From HyVt-105 sp049975425 (GTDB taxonomy: Bacteria > Bacteroidota > Bacteroidia > Bacteroidales > VadinHA17): a DNA stretch of 64,000 nt. Both the position numbers and the translations under genes were made by a program. Shown here piece by piece: positions 1 through 8,205 of this stretch; position 1 is the first letter of the stretch, and the number at the start of each line of letters is the position of its first letter. The notes below the pieces were generated by a model. It saw only the letters and a program-made list of their open reading frames with translations. It made no database searches and had not been told where the DNA came from. Where the stretch lies: positions 1 through 64,000 of the forward strand of contig JBNGDI010000015.1 of the NCBI GenBank assembly GCA_049975425.1, given 5' to 3'.

Positions 1-56
1 TAGTTTTTCCATAAAAGCATCAGCAGCCGGAGGATTTTTTTGCCTGCTTTTTTCAC
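1..56 (-). CDS. Possible 5' end of a gene running off the left edge
   Basis: Read leftwards from a GTG at 56 (or the ATG at 20) the minus strand stays open to the window edge and encodes a basic start followed by a hydrophobic stretch (KKAGKKILRLLMLLWKN), the look of a signal peptide or signal anchor. Only 18 codons are visible, so no family can be named and the open frame could be chance. No TAnnTTTG promoter element was seen just upstream. Confidence 0.25.
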   Translation of the reverse strand, partial: MKKAGKKILRLLMLLWKN

Positions 57-606
57 ACGAATATATTTTTAGTTAAGCATTTATTTTCAATATTTTATCA
101 GTTAGGGTATTGAAATTTTCACACTCATGCTCAAGGCAATATTCTTTTGTCCTTAACTGATTAGGCCAGTTTCATCCTCGTAGTTACATTAAGTGCTTAC
201 AGTAAAAATCGACCTTTTTTACACGACATCCATCTCTGCTCCACGTTAAACAACTTGTTCGAACTGGATAAAAACTTTTTTTACAGCCATCTTTCTTTAT
301 TTTTTTTGTTTGAAAATACAAAGTTAGATGGCTGTTCCTTTTATTCATGTCCTTTTGTCTTTGTACCTCATATTTTAAATTCTCTTAATGGTGAGGGTTT
401 CATCCCTGAAAAAAGCAGGTCGTTCGCCACAGGGCGGCGAACGAAACCGGCCTGCCGGGCTGGCGGAGTGAATATATCAAAGAAAAGCAGGCAACAACAA
501 ATATTATTTCACCTGACAGTAGATGGCTCTCTTTCTTTAAATGGTTGAACAACTGTAAAACAGTAAATCAATAACTAAATACTTGCGAAGCAGAAGAAAT
601 GGTAAA
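57..606. other. AT-rich non-coding stretch
   Basis: About 550 bases with no convincing gene. A 97-codon open frame on the plus strand has no protein character and crosses the GC-rich inverted repeat at 421-467. Base composition is strongly AT except for that island. The stretch lies between the possible leftward gene at the edge and the 3' end of the leftward operon that ends at 639. Confidence 0.6.
421..467. repeat. GC-rich inverted repeats in an AT-rich spacer
   Basis: CGTTCGCC (421-428) and GGCGAACG (436-443) form a perfect 8-bp stem with a 7-base loop. Directly after comes a second small palindrome, CCGGC/GCCGG (448-459). Read on the minus strand the first hairpin is followed six bases later by a run of T, so it could act as a terminator-like or REP-like element. 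I saw no second copy in this window. Confidence 0.55.
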
Positions 607-666
607 CTACGTAGATGGCTACGTTGAATACTACGTAGTTAACTACGTAGGTTACTACGTAGATAA
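607..666. repeat. 12-bp tandem repeat with palindromic CTACGTAG core
   Basis: Five consecutive 12-base units begin at 607, 619, 631, 643 and 655. Four start with the perfect palindrome CTACGTAG and the second with CTACGTTG; the remaining four bases of each unit vary. The array runs across the stop codon (639) of the small leftward gene, so the last residues of that protein (LRSNLRS) are repeat-encoded. Confidence 0.8.
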
Positions 667-962
667 TCCGTTTTCCGGCATTCGGGGATTACTTCCGAAT
701 ACTGGCCGAATATGCGGTGCAGCTTCTGCAGGTAGCTGCTTTCCGAACGGCGGCAGAGGCCCAGCCTGCGGATGGCATATTCATAATCTTCTTCCAGCCA
801 TACCAGCATCAGCCTTTCATTGCAGTATTCATTGGGATCGGTATCCCATAAAATGTTCAGCACTTCCTCTTTGGCTTCCCGGAGGATGGCCCTGGCTGTC
901 CGGCGCTTTTCTTCGGTGGAAAGGGCCGGGGAAGACGTGGGTGTCATAGTGACGGGTATCAT
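639..962 (-). CDS. Small hypothetical protein, 107 aa
   Basis: I do not recognise this family. The protein is charged and predicted mostly helical, with a run of Glu, Lys and Arg around residues 17-33 and no signal peptide or membrane segment. Its ATG overlaps the TGA of the upstream oxidoreductase in an ATGA arrangement, which argues for translational coupling and that it is a real gene, third in the leftward operon. The 3' end is formed by the 12-bp tandem repeat, so the C-terminus may have been altered by repeat growth or truncation. Confidence 0.55.
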   Translation of the reverse strand: MIPVTMTPTSSPALSTEEKRRTARAILREAKEEVLNILWDTDPNEYCNERLMLVWLEEDYEYAIRRLGLCRRSESSYLQKLHRIFGQYSEVIPECRKTDYLRSNLRS

Positions 963-2080
963 GGTTCTGCGAAAATAAGGTTTTTTACGTAACGGGCAAT
1001 GGCCAGGCAGGCAGTAAGTGCGGGAGAATCCATTCCAATGAGGTTGATCCGGCCGGGATACCCCCGGGAGCTTTCGTCGCGGATCACCCAGTCGCGCACG
1101 CTGTCGCCGGGTTTCTGCAGTTTCGGCCTGATCCCTGCCTGGTCGGGGATCAGGTCTTTTTCTTCCAGAAAAGGCAGGTACCTCGATGCGGCTTCGAAAA
1201 AACGGGAGGCCCCGGAGGGGTCAACCCGGTAATCGATCTCCCGTTCAGGCAGGTACACCGCATCGGGGCCCAGCTTCATCTGCCCGTTCAGGTCGATCGT
1301 GGCATGCAAACCCAGACTGATCTGGTCGGGCAGGGGATAGATCAGCCGGTGGATGTGCCGGTGCTTTCCCCCCGTAACCCGGAAGTATTGCCCTTTCCAG
1401 AAGTGGATCTCATCGCCGGGCAGCAGGGTGCCATCCATGGCGGCCACCCGGTCGGCTTCCAGCCCGGCGGCATTCACCACTTTCCGGCTGGTGAATTCAA
1501 AGGCCGACCCGTCGGCATCGGACAGGGTGACGCGGTAGCCTTTTTCCAGGCGTACGATACCGGTAACACAGGCACCGTACACGAATTCGGTTCCCCCGAT
1601 CCTGGCCAGGGCTTCGAGTTGTTTCATCAGTCCGTGCGAATCGAGGATTCCGGTGGAGGGGAAATGGATGGCGGCCACCGCCCGGATGTGGGGTTCCAGG
1701 GATTCGATCCCTTTGCGGTCGAGCCAAACGCCGTCGGTTACCCCGTTCTTTCCGGAAATGTCCCATACCTCCTTCAACCGGTTGGTTTCTTCCTCGCTCA
1801 CTGCCACCACCAGTTTCCCGCATTTTTTATGGGCGATGTCGTATTTTTCCAGGAAATCGTACAGCTTCCATTTCCCTTCCACGCAGAGGGTGGCTTTCAG
1901 CGATCCGGACGGGTAATAAACCCCCGAATGGATGACTTCCGAATTGCGGCTGCTGGTTTCCTGCCCGAACCGGAGGTTTTTCTCGATCACGAACACGCCC
2001 TTCGTTTTTTCAGAAAGTTCCCGGGCAATGGCCAGTCCCAGCACACCGGCTCCTATCACGGTGATCTCTGCATCCATCAT
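959..2080 (-). CDS. lhgO: L-2-hydroxyglutarate oxidase-family FAD oxidoreductase
   Basis: A 374-residue DAO-family flavoprotein. The Rossmann FAD motif GAGVLG is at residues 10-15, and RNSEVIHSGVYYP (about 45-58) is the signature of the L-2-hydroxyglutarate dehydrogenase/oxidase group, which oxidises L-2-hydroxyglutarate to 2-oxoglutarate. The C-terminal NLIGMDSPALTA segment is also typical. I placed the start at the first ATG of the ATGATG at 2080, overlapping the TGA of the upstream gene, because the frame upstream of it has no protein character. The exact substrate is inferred from family likeness; related glycerol-3-phosphate-type substrates remain possible. Confidence 0.85.
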   Translation of the reverse strand: MMDAEITVIGAGVLGLAIARELSEKTKGVFVIEKNLRFGQETSSRNSEVIHSGVYYPSGSLKATLCVEGKWKLYDFLEKYDIAHKKCGKLVVAVSEEETNRLKEVWDISGKNGVTDGVWLDRKGIESLEPHIRAVAAIHFPSTGILDSHGLMKQLEALARIGGTEFVYGACVTGIVRLEKGYRVTLSDADGSAFEFTSRKVVNAAGLEADRVAAMDGTLLPGDEIHFWKGQYFRVTGGKHRHIHRLIYPLPDQISLGLHATIDLNGQMKLGPDAVYLPEREIDYRVDPSGASRFFEAASRYLPFLEEKDLIPDQAGIRPKLQKPGDSVRDWVIRDESSRGYPGRINLIGMDSPALTACLAIARYVKNLIFAEP

Positions 2081-2748
2081 GAGGCGGGTTCTTTTTCCGG
2101 TTGGCCGGGATCCATCCCGTTTTTTATGTAGAAATAGGAAACCATGGTTTCGGTATCGTCGAACGTATAGATTTCTTTTCCGGGAAACCGTTGAAAATAA
2201 CTGATCATGGCAAAATCGCCTATGCACATGGTGCTGTGTACAAGCAGGGTGATGGCCACGCCCCACGACCAGATGGGGGGCAGGGAAGGGACAAGCGCTG
2301 TGAGGCCCAGGGTGATGAGCAGAAAGGGGGCCAGGGCCACGGGATAGAATTTCTTCCGGCCCACCGGATACCGGTGAGCGGTGACGTAGAAGATAAACTG
2401 CCGCAGATCGGCTCCGTACCGGATGGCCGGGGCTCCCACCCCGCGGTAAACCGCCCCGTGGATCAGTTCATGAAAAGGGGCCAGGAGTAAGGGAAAGAGA
2501 ATAACCGCCAGCAGGAACATCACCACCAGCTGGCCGGTGGTGTATAGTTTTCCCAGTGGAAGATGGATGCTGTAGGCTGTTGCAAGGACAAAGAGCAGAA
2601 GGTTGAAAATGAAAAAGAACCGGGCGGCCGGGGTCTTTTTTCGGATGTTCTCGAAAACAAAGGGGATGATCTCATGGAATTCCAGCTTCCTGAGCCGTTT
2701 GAATTCCTTTCTTTCCTCCAGCATATCGGCCGTGGGTTCTTCGTTCAC
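2077..2748 (-). CDS. DUF3267 putative membrane zinc metalloprotease
   Basis: A 223-residue integral membrane protein with hydrophobic segments near 43-60, 72-90, 135-155 and 160-180. HELIH at residues 93-97, at the end of the second segment, is an HExxH zinc motif in the context typical of DUF3267 proteins. It is the first gene of an ATGA-coupled operon with the flavoprotein and the small unknown. The listed start is GTG; an ATG eight codons later (2724) is an equally good choice. Substrate unknown. Confidence 0.75.
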   Translation of the reverse strand: MNEEPTADMLEERKEFKRLRKLEFHEIIPFVFENIRKKTPAARFFFIFNLLLFVLATAYSIHLPLGKLYTTGQLVVMFLLAVILFPLLLAPFHELIHGAVYRGVGAPAIRYGADLRQFIFYVTAHRYPVGRKKFYPVALAPFLLITLGLTALVPSLPPIWSWGVAITLLVHSTMCIGDFAMISYFQRFPGKEIYTFDDTETMVSYFYIKNGMDPGQPEKEPAS

Positions 2749-2850
2749 TCTGTGAATTTGGGGTGCAAGGTAGGAAAAATAAAATGCACGGGGAACATCC
2801 TTTCGTTCAAGATTTCAACACGAATTGAACCATTCCTGCTCCGGTTTATG

Positions 2851-2858
2851 TAATTTTG
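2851..2858 (+). promoter_or_regulatory. TAnnTTTG promoter element for DUF4294 gene
   Basis: TAATTTTG matches the Bacteroidota -7 consensus, with a TTG at 2825-2827, 23 bases upstream, as the -33 element. It leaves a leader of roughly 50 bases. Confidence 0.5.
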
Positions 2859-2914
2859 TACCCGGGATATGGCACAATAATTGAAAACGGATATTCGTTG
2901 AAAAGGACCCGTAC

Positions 2915-3538
2915 ATGAAGACATTCCGCATATACCTGTTGTTTCTGAACCTTCTGCTGGTGGCGGCCGCCGGATATGCCCAGGTGCCTCTGAAGAAGGT
3001 CACCGACAGTGTATTGCTGGAACAGATAACCGTGCTGCCTTCGGTGGATCTTCACGGGCAACTGATCCCGCATCAAACCATTCAGGAGGTGTTCATTATT
3101 CCGGAGAAGCAGTTTCCCAACCGACGGCAGTTCCGCCGGTACACCCGGCTGATGTACCATGTGCGAAAGGTATACCCCTACGCCGTGCTGGCCGGGGAAA
3201 AGATGAACCAGATGGAACGGGAGTTGCAAAATATGGAAACCGAGAAGGAGCGGAAAGCCTACATCGACCGGATGGAAGAAGAGCTTTTCAGCGAATTCGA
3301 GGATGACCTGCGAAAGATGACCATTACGCAGGGCCGGATCCTGATCAAGCTGGTGGACAGGGAAACCGGCGATACCTCGTACGACCTGATCGAAGAGTTG
3401 AAAGGGTCCTTTTCCGCATTTTTCTGGCAATCCATCGCACGCATTTTCGGGTCCAATCTCAAAGCAAGATATGATCCTCACGGGGAGGATGCCGATATTG
3501 AAGAAATTGTGCGTTTGATCGAAATGGGATATATCTGA
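2915..3538 (+). CDS. DUF4294 domain-containing secreted protein
   Basis: A 207-residue protein with a cleavable signal peptide ending around AGYAQ (residues 19-23). The body matches the Bacteroidota-specific DUF4294 family: a Tyr/Arg-rich helix around YTRLMYHVRKVYPYA, a charged coiled section (about 90-130) and the ITQGRILIKLVDRETG segment. Function is unknown. Monocistronic: its own promoter upstream, and the convergent elbB 136 bases downstream. Confidence 0.75.
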   Translation: MKTFRIYLLFLNLLLVAAAGYAQVPLKKVTDSVLLEQITVLPSVDLHGQLIPHQTIQEVFIIPEKQFPNRRQFRRYTRLMYHVRKVYPYAVLAGEKMNQMERELQNMETEKERKAYIDRMEEELFSEFEDDLRKMTITQGRILIKLVDRETGDTSYDLIEELKGSFSAFFWQSIARIFGSNLKARYDPHGEDADIEEIVRLIEMGYI

Positions 3539-3589
3539 TTCCAGCCGCTGTATTTGATTTTGTTGATTTATTTCAGCACAAGTTGCCGG

Positions 3590-3610
3590 CGAAATCAGGG
3601 ATTGATTTCG
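3590..3610. other. Hairpin in convergent gap
   Basis: CGAAATC (3590-3596) and GATTTCG (3604-3610) form a 7-bp stem with a 7-base loop in the 136-base gap between the convergent DUF4294 and elbB genes. No T-run follows, so it is not a classical terminator. Nothing else was seen in the gap. Confidence 0.35.
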
Positions 3611-3674
3611 ACCGATCCCTCCACCGGGCTCTGTTCTCCGATGGAATGTCTCTCTGAACCCTCAACCCGGGACC

Positions 3675-4331
3675 TTACATCCATTCCATCATGCGCAGTA
3701 CCACCTTTTCGGCTCCTTCGCCTATCTGGGCAATGGTTGAATCGAGCATATAGCAGGGGGTGGTGACCACTTTGTACCGTGAATCGGCCACTATCTGTCC
3801 GTGGGCCGTTTGCCGGTGCCGGGCCCCCAGTTTTTCAACATCGGAGGCCGTGGCGGTATCCTGCCCGATGGTCAGTTCCACATCGCCGAGCACTCTGGCC
3901 AGCACCACGGGGGCGATGCACAGCGCACCCACGGGTTTGCCGGCAGCCACCATGTCTTTGATGGCCTTTTCCACTTCCGGCAGTACGGTGCATTCCGCCC
4001 CTTTGAAAGCGTAATCGGAAAGGTTCTTGGCAACCCCGAACCCTCCCGGGAAAAGCAAACCGTCAAAATCTTCCGCTTTGAAATCCAGCAGGGGCCTGAT
4101 CTTTCCCCGTGCAATACGGGCTGCTTCCACCAGCACATTTCGCTTTTCTTTCATTTCATCTCCCGTGAGGTGGTTCACCACATGGTGCTGGTCCATATCG
4201 GGGGCGAATAGTTCATACATGCCCCCGTGCTTTGAAATAAAATACATCGACAGGGTGGCTTCATGGATTTCGGCTCCGTCGTATACGCCACATCCCGAAA
4301 GGATCACGGCAAATTTTTTCGGTCTGTTCAT
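3675..4331 (-). CDS. elbB: Isoprenoid biosynthesis glyoxalase ElbB
   Basis: A 218-residue DJ-1/PfpI-superfamily protein with the ElbB-type N-terminus (AVILSGCGVYDGAEIHEA, residues 8-25) and the FPGGFG loop at 94-99. The nucleophile-elbow cysteine is Cys138 in GALCIAP. ElbB proteins are annotated as glyoxalase-like enzymes that boost isoprenoid yield; the physiological role is not settled. Length is normal for the family. Divergent from thpR. Confidence 0.88.
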   Translation of the reverse strand: MNRPKKFAVILSGCGVYDGAEIHEATLSMYFISKHGGMYELFAPDMDQHHVVNHLTGDEMKEKRNVLVEAARIARGKIRPLLDFKAEDFDGLLFPGGFGVAKNLSDYAFKGAECTVLPEVEKAIKDMVAAGKPVGALCIAPVVLARVLGDVELTIGQDTATASDVEKLGARHRQTAHGQIVADSRYKVVTTPCYMLDSTIAQIGEGAEKVVLRMMEWM

Positions 4332-4413
4332 GATTTTCTATTTTTGGGTTGGATCACTAATTTAACGAATTCCTTTTATATAACAAATGGCTTCCGTCGT
4401 GTCCTCACCTACC

Positions 4414-4977
4414 ATGCGTACTTTTATCGGGGTTCCATTACCGGCTGGCCGGGAAATGAGAAATCTTTTGCGGGAATGGGCCGGCTTTTTCGCCCGTTCG
4501 TCAATCAAATGGGCCGATCCGGCCCACTGGCATCTTACCCTTGCCTTCCTGGGCGATACCACACCCGCTCAGGCGGAAAACATCGGGAAAGAGCTGTCTG
4601 CCCGATGGGGAAACCTGCCGGCTTTTTCAATCCGCCTGAGGGGCCTGGGCCTGTTTGGCGGCCTGAACCGGCCCCGGGTAATCTGGATCGGGGTGGATGA
4701 TGAAGAAGGCATGCTGCAACGGCTGAAGGTCGATGCCGATGAAACGGCCAGTCGGTACGGATTTGAGCCCGATGAACGACCGTTCCGCCCCCACCTCACC
4801 CTGGCCCGCCCGCGGCTGATCCGAGAAAAAAACCATTTACGGGAATTGATGGAAAAATACCATGACCATGACTGGGGAGATGTGGTGGTGAAGGAGGTCA
4901 TTTTTTTCGAAAGCCGGTTGCGGCCCGAAGGAGCGGTGCACCTGCCGCTCAGGAAGTTTCCTTTCCGGGCCGGCTGA
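4414..4977 (+). CDS. thpR: RNA 2',3'-cyclic phosphodiesterase
   Basis: A 187-residue 2H-phosphoesterase carrying both HxTx motifs: HLTL at 40-43 and HLTL at 127-130. The family opens 2',3'-cyclic phosphates on RNA and was first described as a 2'-5' RNA ligase. The start chosen is the ATG of MRTFIG, which fits family N-termini; an in-frame ATG nine codons earlier (4387) is possible. The stop codon forms one half of a TGATCA shared with the opposing sugar transferase gene. Confidence 0.88.
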   Translation: MRTFIGVPLPAGREMRNLLREWAGFFARSSIKWADPAHWHLTLAFLGDTTPAQAENIGKELSARWGNLPAFSIRLRGLGLFGGLNRPRVIWIGVDDEEGMLQRLKVDADETASRYGFEPDERPFRPHLTLARPRLIREKNHLRELMEKYHDHDWGDVVVKEVIFFESRLRPEGAVHLPLRKFPFRAG

Positions 4978-6396
4978 TCAGATGCCTCTCCCCCGGATAA
5001 TGGTGAGGAAAGTGTAGGCTATGATGCGGATATCCAGCAGCAGCGACATGTTTTCCACATAGATCAGATCGTATTTCATCCGCCGGATCATTTCATCCAG
5101 GTTCCCGGCATATCCGTACTTCACCTGCCCCAGGGAGGTGATCCCCGGCTTGACCCGCTGCAGGTGCAGGTACTCGGGGGCACGTTGTACTATCCGGTCA
5201 ATGTAATACTGCCTTTCCGGGCGCGGACCTACCAGCGACATATCGCCTTTCAGTACATTGACAAAATTGGGCACCTCATCCAGGCGGGTCCTTCGCATGA
5301 ACCGTCCCACCCTGGTTACCCGGGGATCGTCCCGGCTGGAGAGTTGCGGGCCGTTCTCTTCAGCCCCCACTACCATGGAGCGGAACTTGTAAATGGTAAA
5401 AGGCTTCCCGAAACGCCCGATGCGTTCGTGCCGGTATACCACAGGGCCGCGGGTGTCCAGTTTGATCAGCACGGCCAGAACGGCACACAGGGGTGACAGC
5501 AGAATCAGGGAAAGCAGGGATACGGAAATGTCGGTGACCCTTTTCAGGCTTACCTGCCAGGCCGGGATCAGGTCCCTCGGGATTTCCATCAGGGGAACAT
5601 CGAACAGCGATACCAGCCTTACTTTCCCGGTAAGGATGTCGAACAGGCTTGGAATGAGGCGAATACGAACATCGTGCCGTTCCAGCCGGCTTATGATCTT
5701 TTCCAGTTCAGAATGTTCATGGGACTCAATGGCAATGATCACCTCCTCGATACGCTGTTCCTTCATCACCTTTTCCAGGTTATTCATGTTCCCCAGCAGG
5801 GGAAGTTCCTTTTCAAGAATACCGGGCTTTTGTTTTTCCATGGGAAGGAGAAAACCGGCGAACACATTGCCTGAATAGCTGCCGGGGCGGGTAAGCTCCC
5901 GGTAAATATCCACTGCCTTGCCGTTGCTGCCGATCAACAGGGTGCGGAACCCGATCTGCCCGTCCCTGATCCGGTTCCGGGTACGGGTGGTTATGATCAG
6001 GCGCGGAAGGTAAGAGCAGATGAAATGCAATGCCAGCAGCACGGAGGCCGAAAGGTAATAATGACGGTATCCCGGCACTACATCGTCGAGGATCAGGGTG
6101 AAAAAGATGACCACAGTGCCCAGAACGGTGATCAGGAGGGATATGCCGAATTCGTGTAAGAGCGACCGGCGGTACAGGTTGCGGTAAAGGCCTGCCATGT
6201 AGTAAAGAAAAATCCAGAATGCCGGCACAATAATCAATCCCAGAAAATACCTTTCATCGAATTCAACCGGTATGGAATAACCGAATACCCTGGGCTCGAT
6301 AATGATTTTCCGGAAAATGAAAAACAGGGTCCAGCTGAGTGTGGCGGAAAGGATATCCCAGAACAAATAAGGCAGGAGTTGCTTCCTGTTTTTCAT
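4978..6396 (-). CDS. Polyprenyl sugar-phosphate transferase (WbaP/WcaJ type)
   Basis: A 472-residue membrane enzyme that would move a sugar-1-phosphate onto undecaprenyl phosphate to start exopolysaccharide or glycan synthesis. The N-terminal third has about four to five membrane helices, followed by a CoA-binding-like regulatory region and a C-terminal catalytic domain with KRVTDISVS, a re-entrant hydrophobic segment, YKFRSM, and the LDEVPNFVNVLKGDMSLVGP block. The ATG at 6396 is preferred to an upstream TTG (6432). No polysaccharide cluster surrounds it except the Gfo/Idh oxidoreductase next upstream, so it may feed a protein or lipid glycan pathway. Confidence 0.85.
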   Translation of the reverse strand: MKNRKQLLPYLFWDILSATLSWTLFFIFRKIIIEPRVFGYSIPVEFDERYFLGLIIVPAFWIFLYYMAGLYRNLYRRSLLHEFGISLLITVLGTVVIFFTLILDDVVPGYRHYYLSASVLLALHFICSYLPRLIITTRTRNRIRDGQIGFRTLLIGSNGKAVDIYRELTRPGSYSGNVFAGFLLPMEKQKPGILEKELPLLGNMNNLEKVMKEQRIEEVIIAIESHEHSELEKIISRLERHDVRIRLIPSLFDILTGKVRLVSLFDVPLMEIPRDLIPAWQVSLKRVTDISVSLLSLILLSPLCAVLAVLIKLDTRGPVVYRHERIGRFGKPFTIYKFRSMVVGAEENGPQLSSRDDPRVTRVGRFMRRTRLDEVPNFVNVLKGDMSLVGPRPERQYYIDRIVQRAPEYLHLQRVKPGITSLGQVKYGYAGNLDEMIRRMKYDLIYVENMSLLLDIRIIAYTFLTIIRGRGI

Positions 6397-6475
6397 GTAA
6401 AAACGGCGGTTAACTGAATCAAGAACCGCCAATATATTCTTTTATTGTGAATGGAAAAAGAATTTTCACGGGCGA

Positions 6476-7420
6476 TCAGTTTACCGACAACCAGTTCAGC
6501 CTTTCCTGCAGGTCGAGGGAAATTTCCAGGGCTCTGAAGGCATCTTCCAGGTTTACCAGGGGCGATTGCCGGTTGTGGATGGAGGTATGAAAGCTCATCA
6601 TCTCATCGGCCAGCGGATCGGAAGGAGTTACCAGCAGTTGTTCGGTAGACGTGCGGGTACCGGAAACATTCCCCGGCCCGGGGTTTTTCAGATGCTGGAT
6701 CTCGGCTTTTTGCCGCAGCAGGTCGATCCGGATGGTCATGCCGGTCTGGTACAGGTGGCAGGTGTGGCTCTGTTCCTGCCCCACCCGGTTGATCATGAAA
6801 TTGGCCACGCACCCGTTCTCAAATTCCAGCCGGGCTTCTACCAGGTCGGGCCTGGCTGAAACCAGCCTTACCCCGCTGACACTGCTTTTCCTGATGTTCG
6901 AACGGGTGAGGTACATGGCCAGGTCGATGTCATGCATCAGATACTGCAACACCAGCGACTGGGAATTCCCGGCCTGCCGGAAAGGGATCTTCCTCTGGAA
7001 CTCCATGTAACCCGGAGTTTTCACATACGGAAAGGCCGCCAGGAATGCCGGATTAAACCGGTGGGGCTGGGACACCTGTACCACCCCTCTGGATTCCCCG
7101 ATGAGTTTGAGAAGTTCGCGCAGCACGGATGCTTTGCCGGTGTACGGGTTGTGGAGGAAAACATGTTTGGATTCCCTGATCGCCTGCCTGAACGCCGATG
7201 GGTAATGGGATAAGGGGCCGGCGATATCGATGGCGTCGGCCACACCGGTAAGCATTTCCGGGTTGCTGAATGAATGCAGCCGGCAGGCACGTTCAAGCGT
7301 TTCCCGGCGAAGGGGATCGGGATCATAAAATCCTACCAGCCGAAAGGAAGGGATCCTCCTGATGATGTCAATGGCGTTGCTTCCGTTGGCCTCACCGCCC
7401 AGGATGCCGATCTTGATCAT
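6476..7420 (-). CDS. Gfo/Idh/MocA-family oxidoreductase
   Basis: A 314-residue NAD(P)-dependent sugar dehydrogenase-like protein: N-terminal nucleotide-binding GILGGEANGSNA, then a substrate domain with QPHRFNPAFLA and the MHDIDLAMYL motif expected of the family. Such enzymes oxidise or dehydrate nucleotide sugars or other polyols; the substrate cannot be read from sequence. It lies 79 bases upstream of the sugar-phosphate transferase on the same strand, suggesting a nucleotide-sugar role. The ATG at 7420 directly precedes the Rossmann strand. Confidence 0.75.
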   Translation of the reverse strand: MIKIGILGGEANGSNAIDIIRRIPSFRLVGFYDPDPLRRETLERACRLHSFSNPEMLTGVADAIDIAGPLSHYPSAFRQAIRESKHVFLHNPYTGKASVLRELLKLIGESRGVVQVSQPHRFNPAFLAAFPYVKTPGYMEFQRKIPFRQAGNSQSLVLQYLMHDIDLAMYLTRSNIRKSSVSGVRLVSARPDLVEARLEFENGCVANFMINRVGQEQSHTCHLYQTGMTIRIDLLRQKAEIQHLKNPGPGNVSGTRTSTEQLLVTPSDPLADEMMSFHTSIHNRQSPLVNLEDAFRALEISLDLQERLNWLSVN

Positions 7421-7511
7421 CTTTCGTTCAGGTTTTTGCAAACATATTTCATTTAAACGGTTGCTTCCTGTTTTTTTTGCCTTATTTTTCAACGTTTTTG
7501 TGTTGAAAAAC

Positions 7512-7519
7512 TAAATTTG
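7512..7519 (+). promoter_or_regulatory. TAnnTTTG promoter element for pcm
   Basis: TAAATTTG sits only eight bases before the first ATG (7528). This places transcription start almost at that ATG and favours the second ATG (7543) as the real start of pcm. No clear -33 TTG at normal spacing. Confidence 0.45.
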
Positions 7520-7542
7520 TAGCCTGAATGAAAAACCGGGGA

Positions 7543-8196
7543 ATGCACGACACATACCGCCATAAGGGATTGAGAAAGAAGCTGGTAAATGAAGTTAGAA
7601 GCAAGGGGATCAGGGATGAAAGCGTGCTGGAGGCAATGAACCGTGTGCCCAGGCACCTGTTCATGGATTCGGGGTTCGTTCATTTTGCCTACCGCGACCA
7701 GGCTTTTCCTATCGGTGCCGGACAGACGATTTCACAGCCCTATACGGTGGCTTTTCAAACCGAGCTGCTCCAGGTGCGGAAGCATGACAAGGTGCTGGAA
7801 ATCGGTACGGGTTCTGGCTATCAGGCGGCTATTCTGGTGGAGATGGGAGCCAAAGTATATACTATTGAAAGACAGAAGGAACTCTTTCTGAAATCTCAGT
7901 CATTGTTGCCTGCTATGGGATACAAACCCCGTTTTTTTTATGGTGACGGCTACGAGGGCCTGCCCGCCTTTGCTCCATTTGACCGGATCCTGATCACGGC
8001 GGCTGCCGGGGAAATCCCCCCAAAGTTGCTGGAGCAATTGAAAACCGGGGGCAGAATGGTCCTCCCCCTGGGACGGGAAGGTTCACAGGTCATGACGGTG
8101 GTGGTGAAAACCGGGGAGGATGAATATGAGAAAGAGGAACACGGGTATTTTGTTTTTGTTCCCCTTCTGAAAGGAAAATCACAGGATAAACTGTAA
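7543..8196 (+). CDS. pcm: Protein-L-isoaspartate O-methyltransferase
   Basis: A class I SAM methyltransferase that repairs isoaspartyl residues in aged proteins. The N-terminus (DTYRHKGLRKKLV) is typical, AGQTISQPYTVAF is the family substrate-loop signature, and VLEIGTGSGYQAA is the SAM-binding motif. Near the C-terminus GGRMVLPLG is conserved. The first in-frame ATG is at 7528, but the promoter position and family N-termini favour 7543. It is followed after nine bases by the metallo-hydrolase, so the two are probably cotranscribed. Confidence 0.9.
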   Translation: MHDTYRHKGLRKKLVNEVRSKGIRDESVLEAMNRVPRHLFMDSGFVHFAYRDQAFPIGAGQTISQPYTVAFQTELLQVRKHDKVLEIGTGSGYQAAILVEMGAKVYTIERQKELFLKSQSLLPAMGYKPRFFYGDGYEGLPAFAPFDRILITAAAGEIPPKLLEQLKTGGRMVLPLGREGSQVMTVVVKTGEDEYEKEEHGYFVFVPLLKGKSQDKL

Positions 8197-8205
8197 AAAC
8201 TTATC

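Noticed and set aside
255..548. 97-codon open frame on the plus strand
   Set aside because: It crosses the GC-rich inverted repeat and has no protein-like composition or motif; taken as chance.
599..949. 116-codon plus-strand frame starting in the 12-bp repeat
   Set aside because: It lies antisense to the coupled 107-residue gene and its repeated YVxxYV start is only the tandem repeat.
3539..3674. tRNA-like segment between DUF4294 and elbB
   Set aside because: A cloverleaf could not be drawn on either strand; only a 7-bp hairpin is supported.
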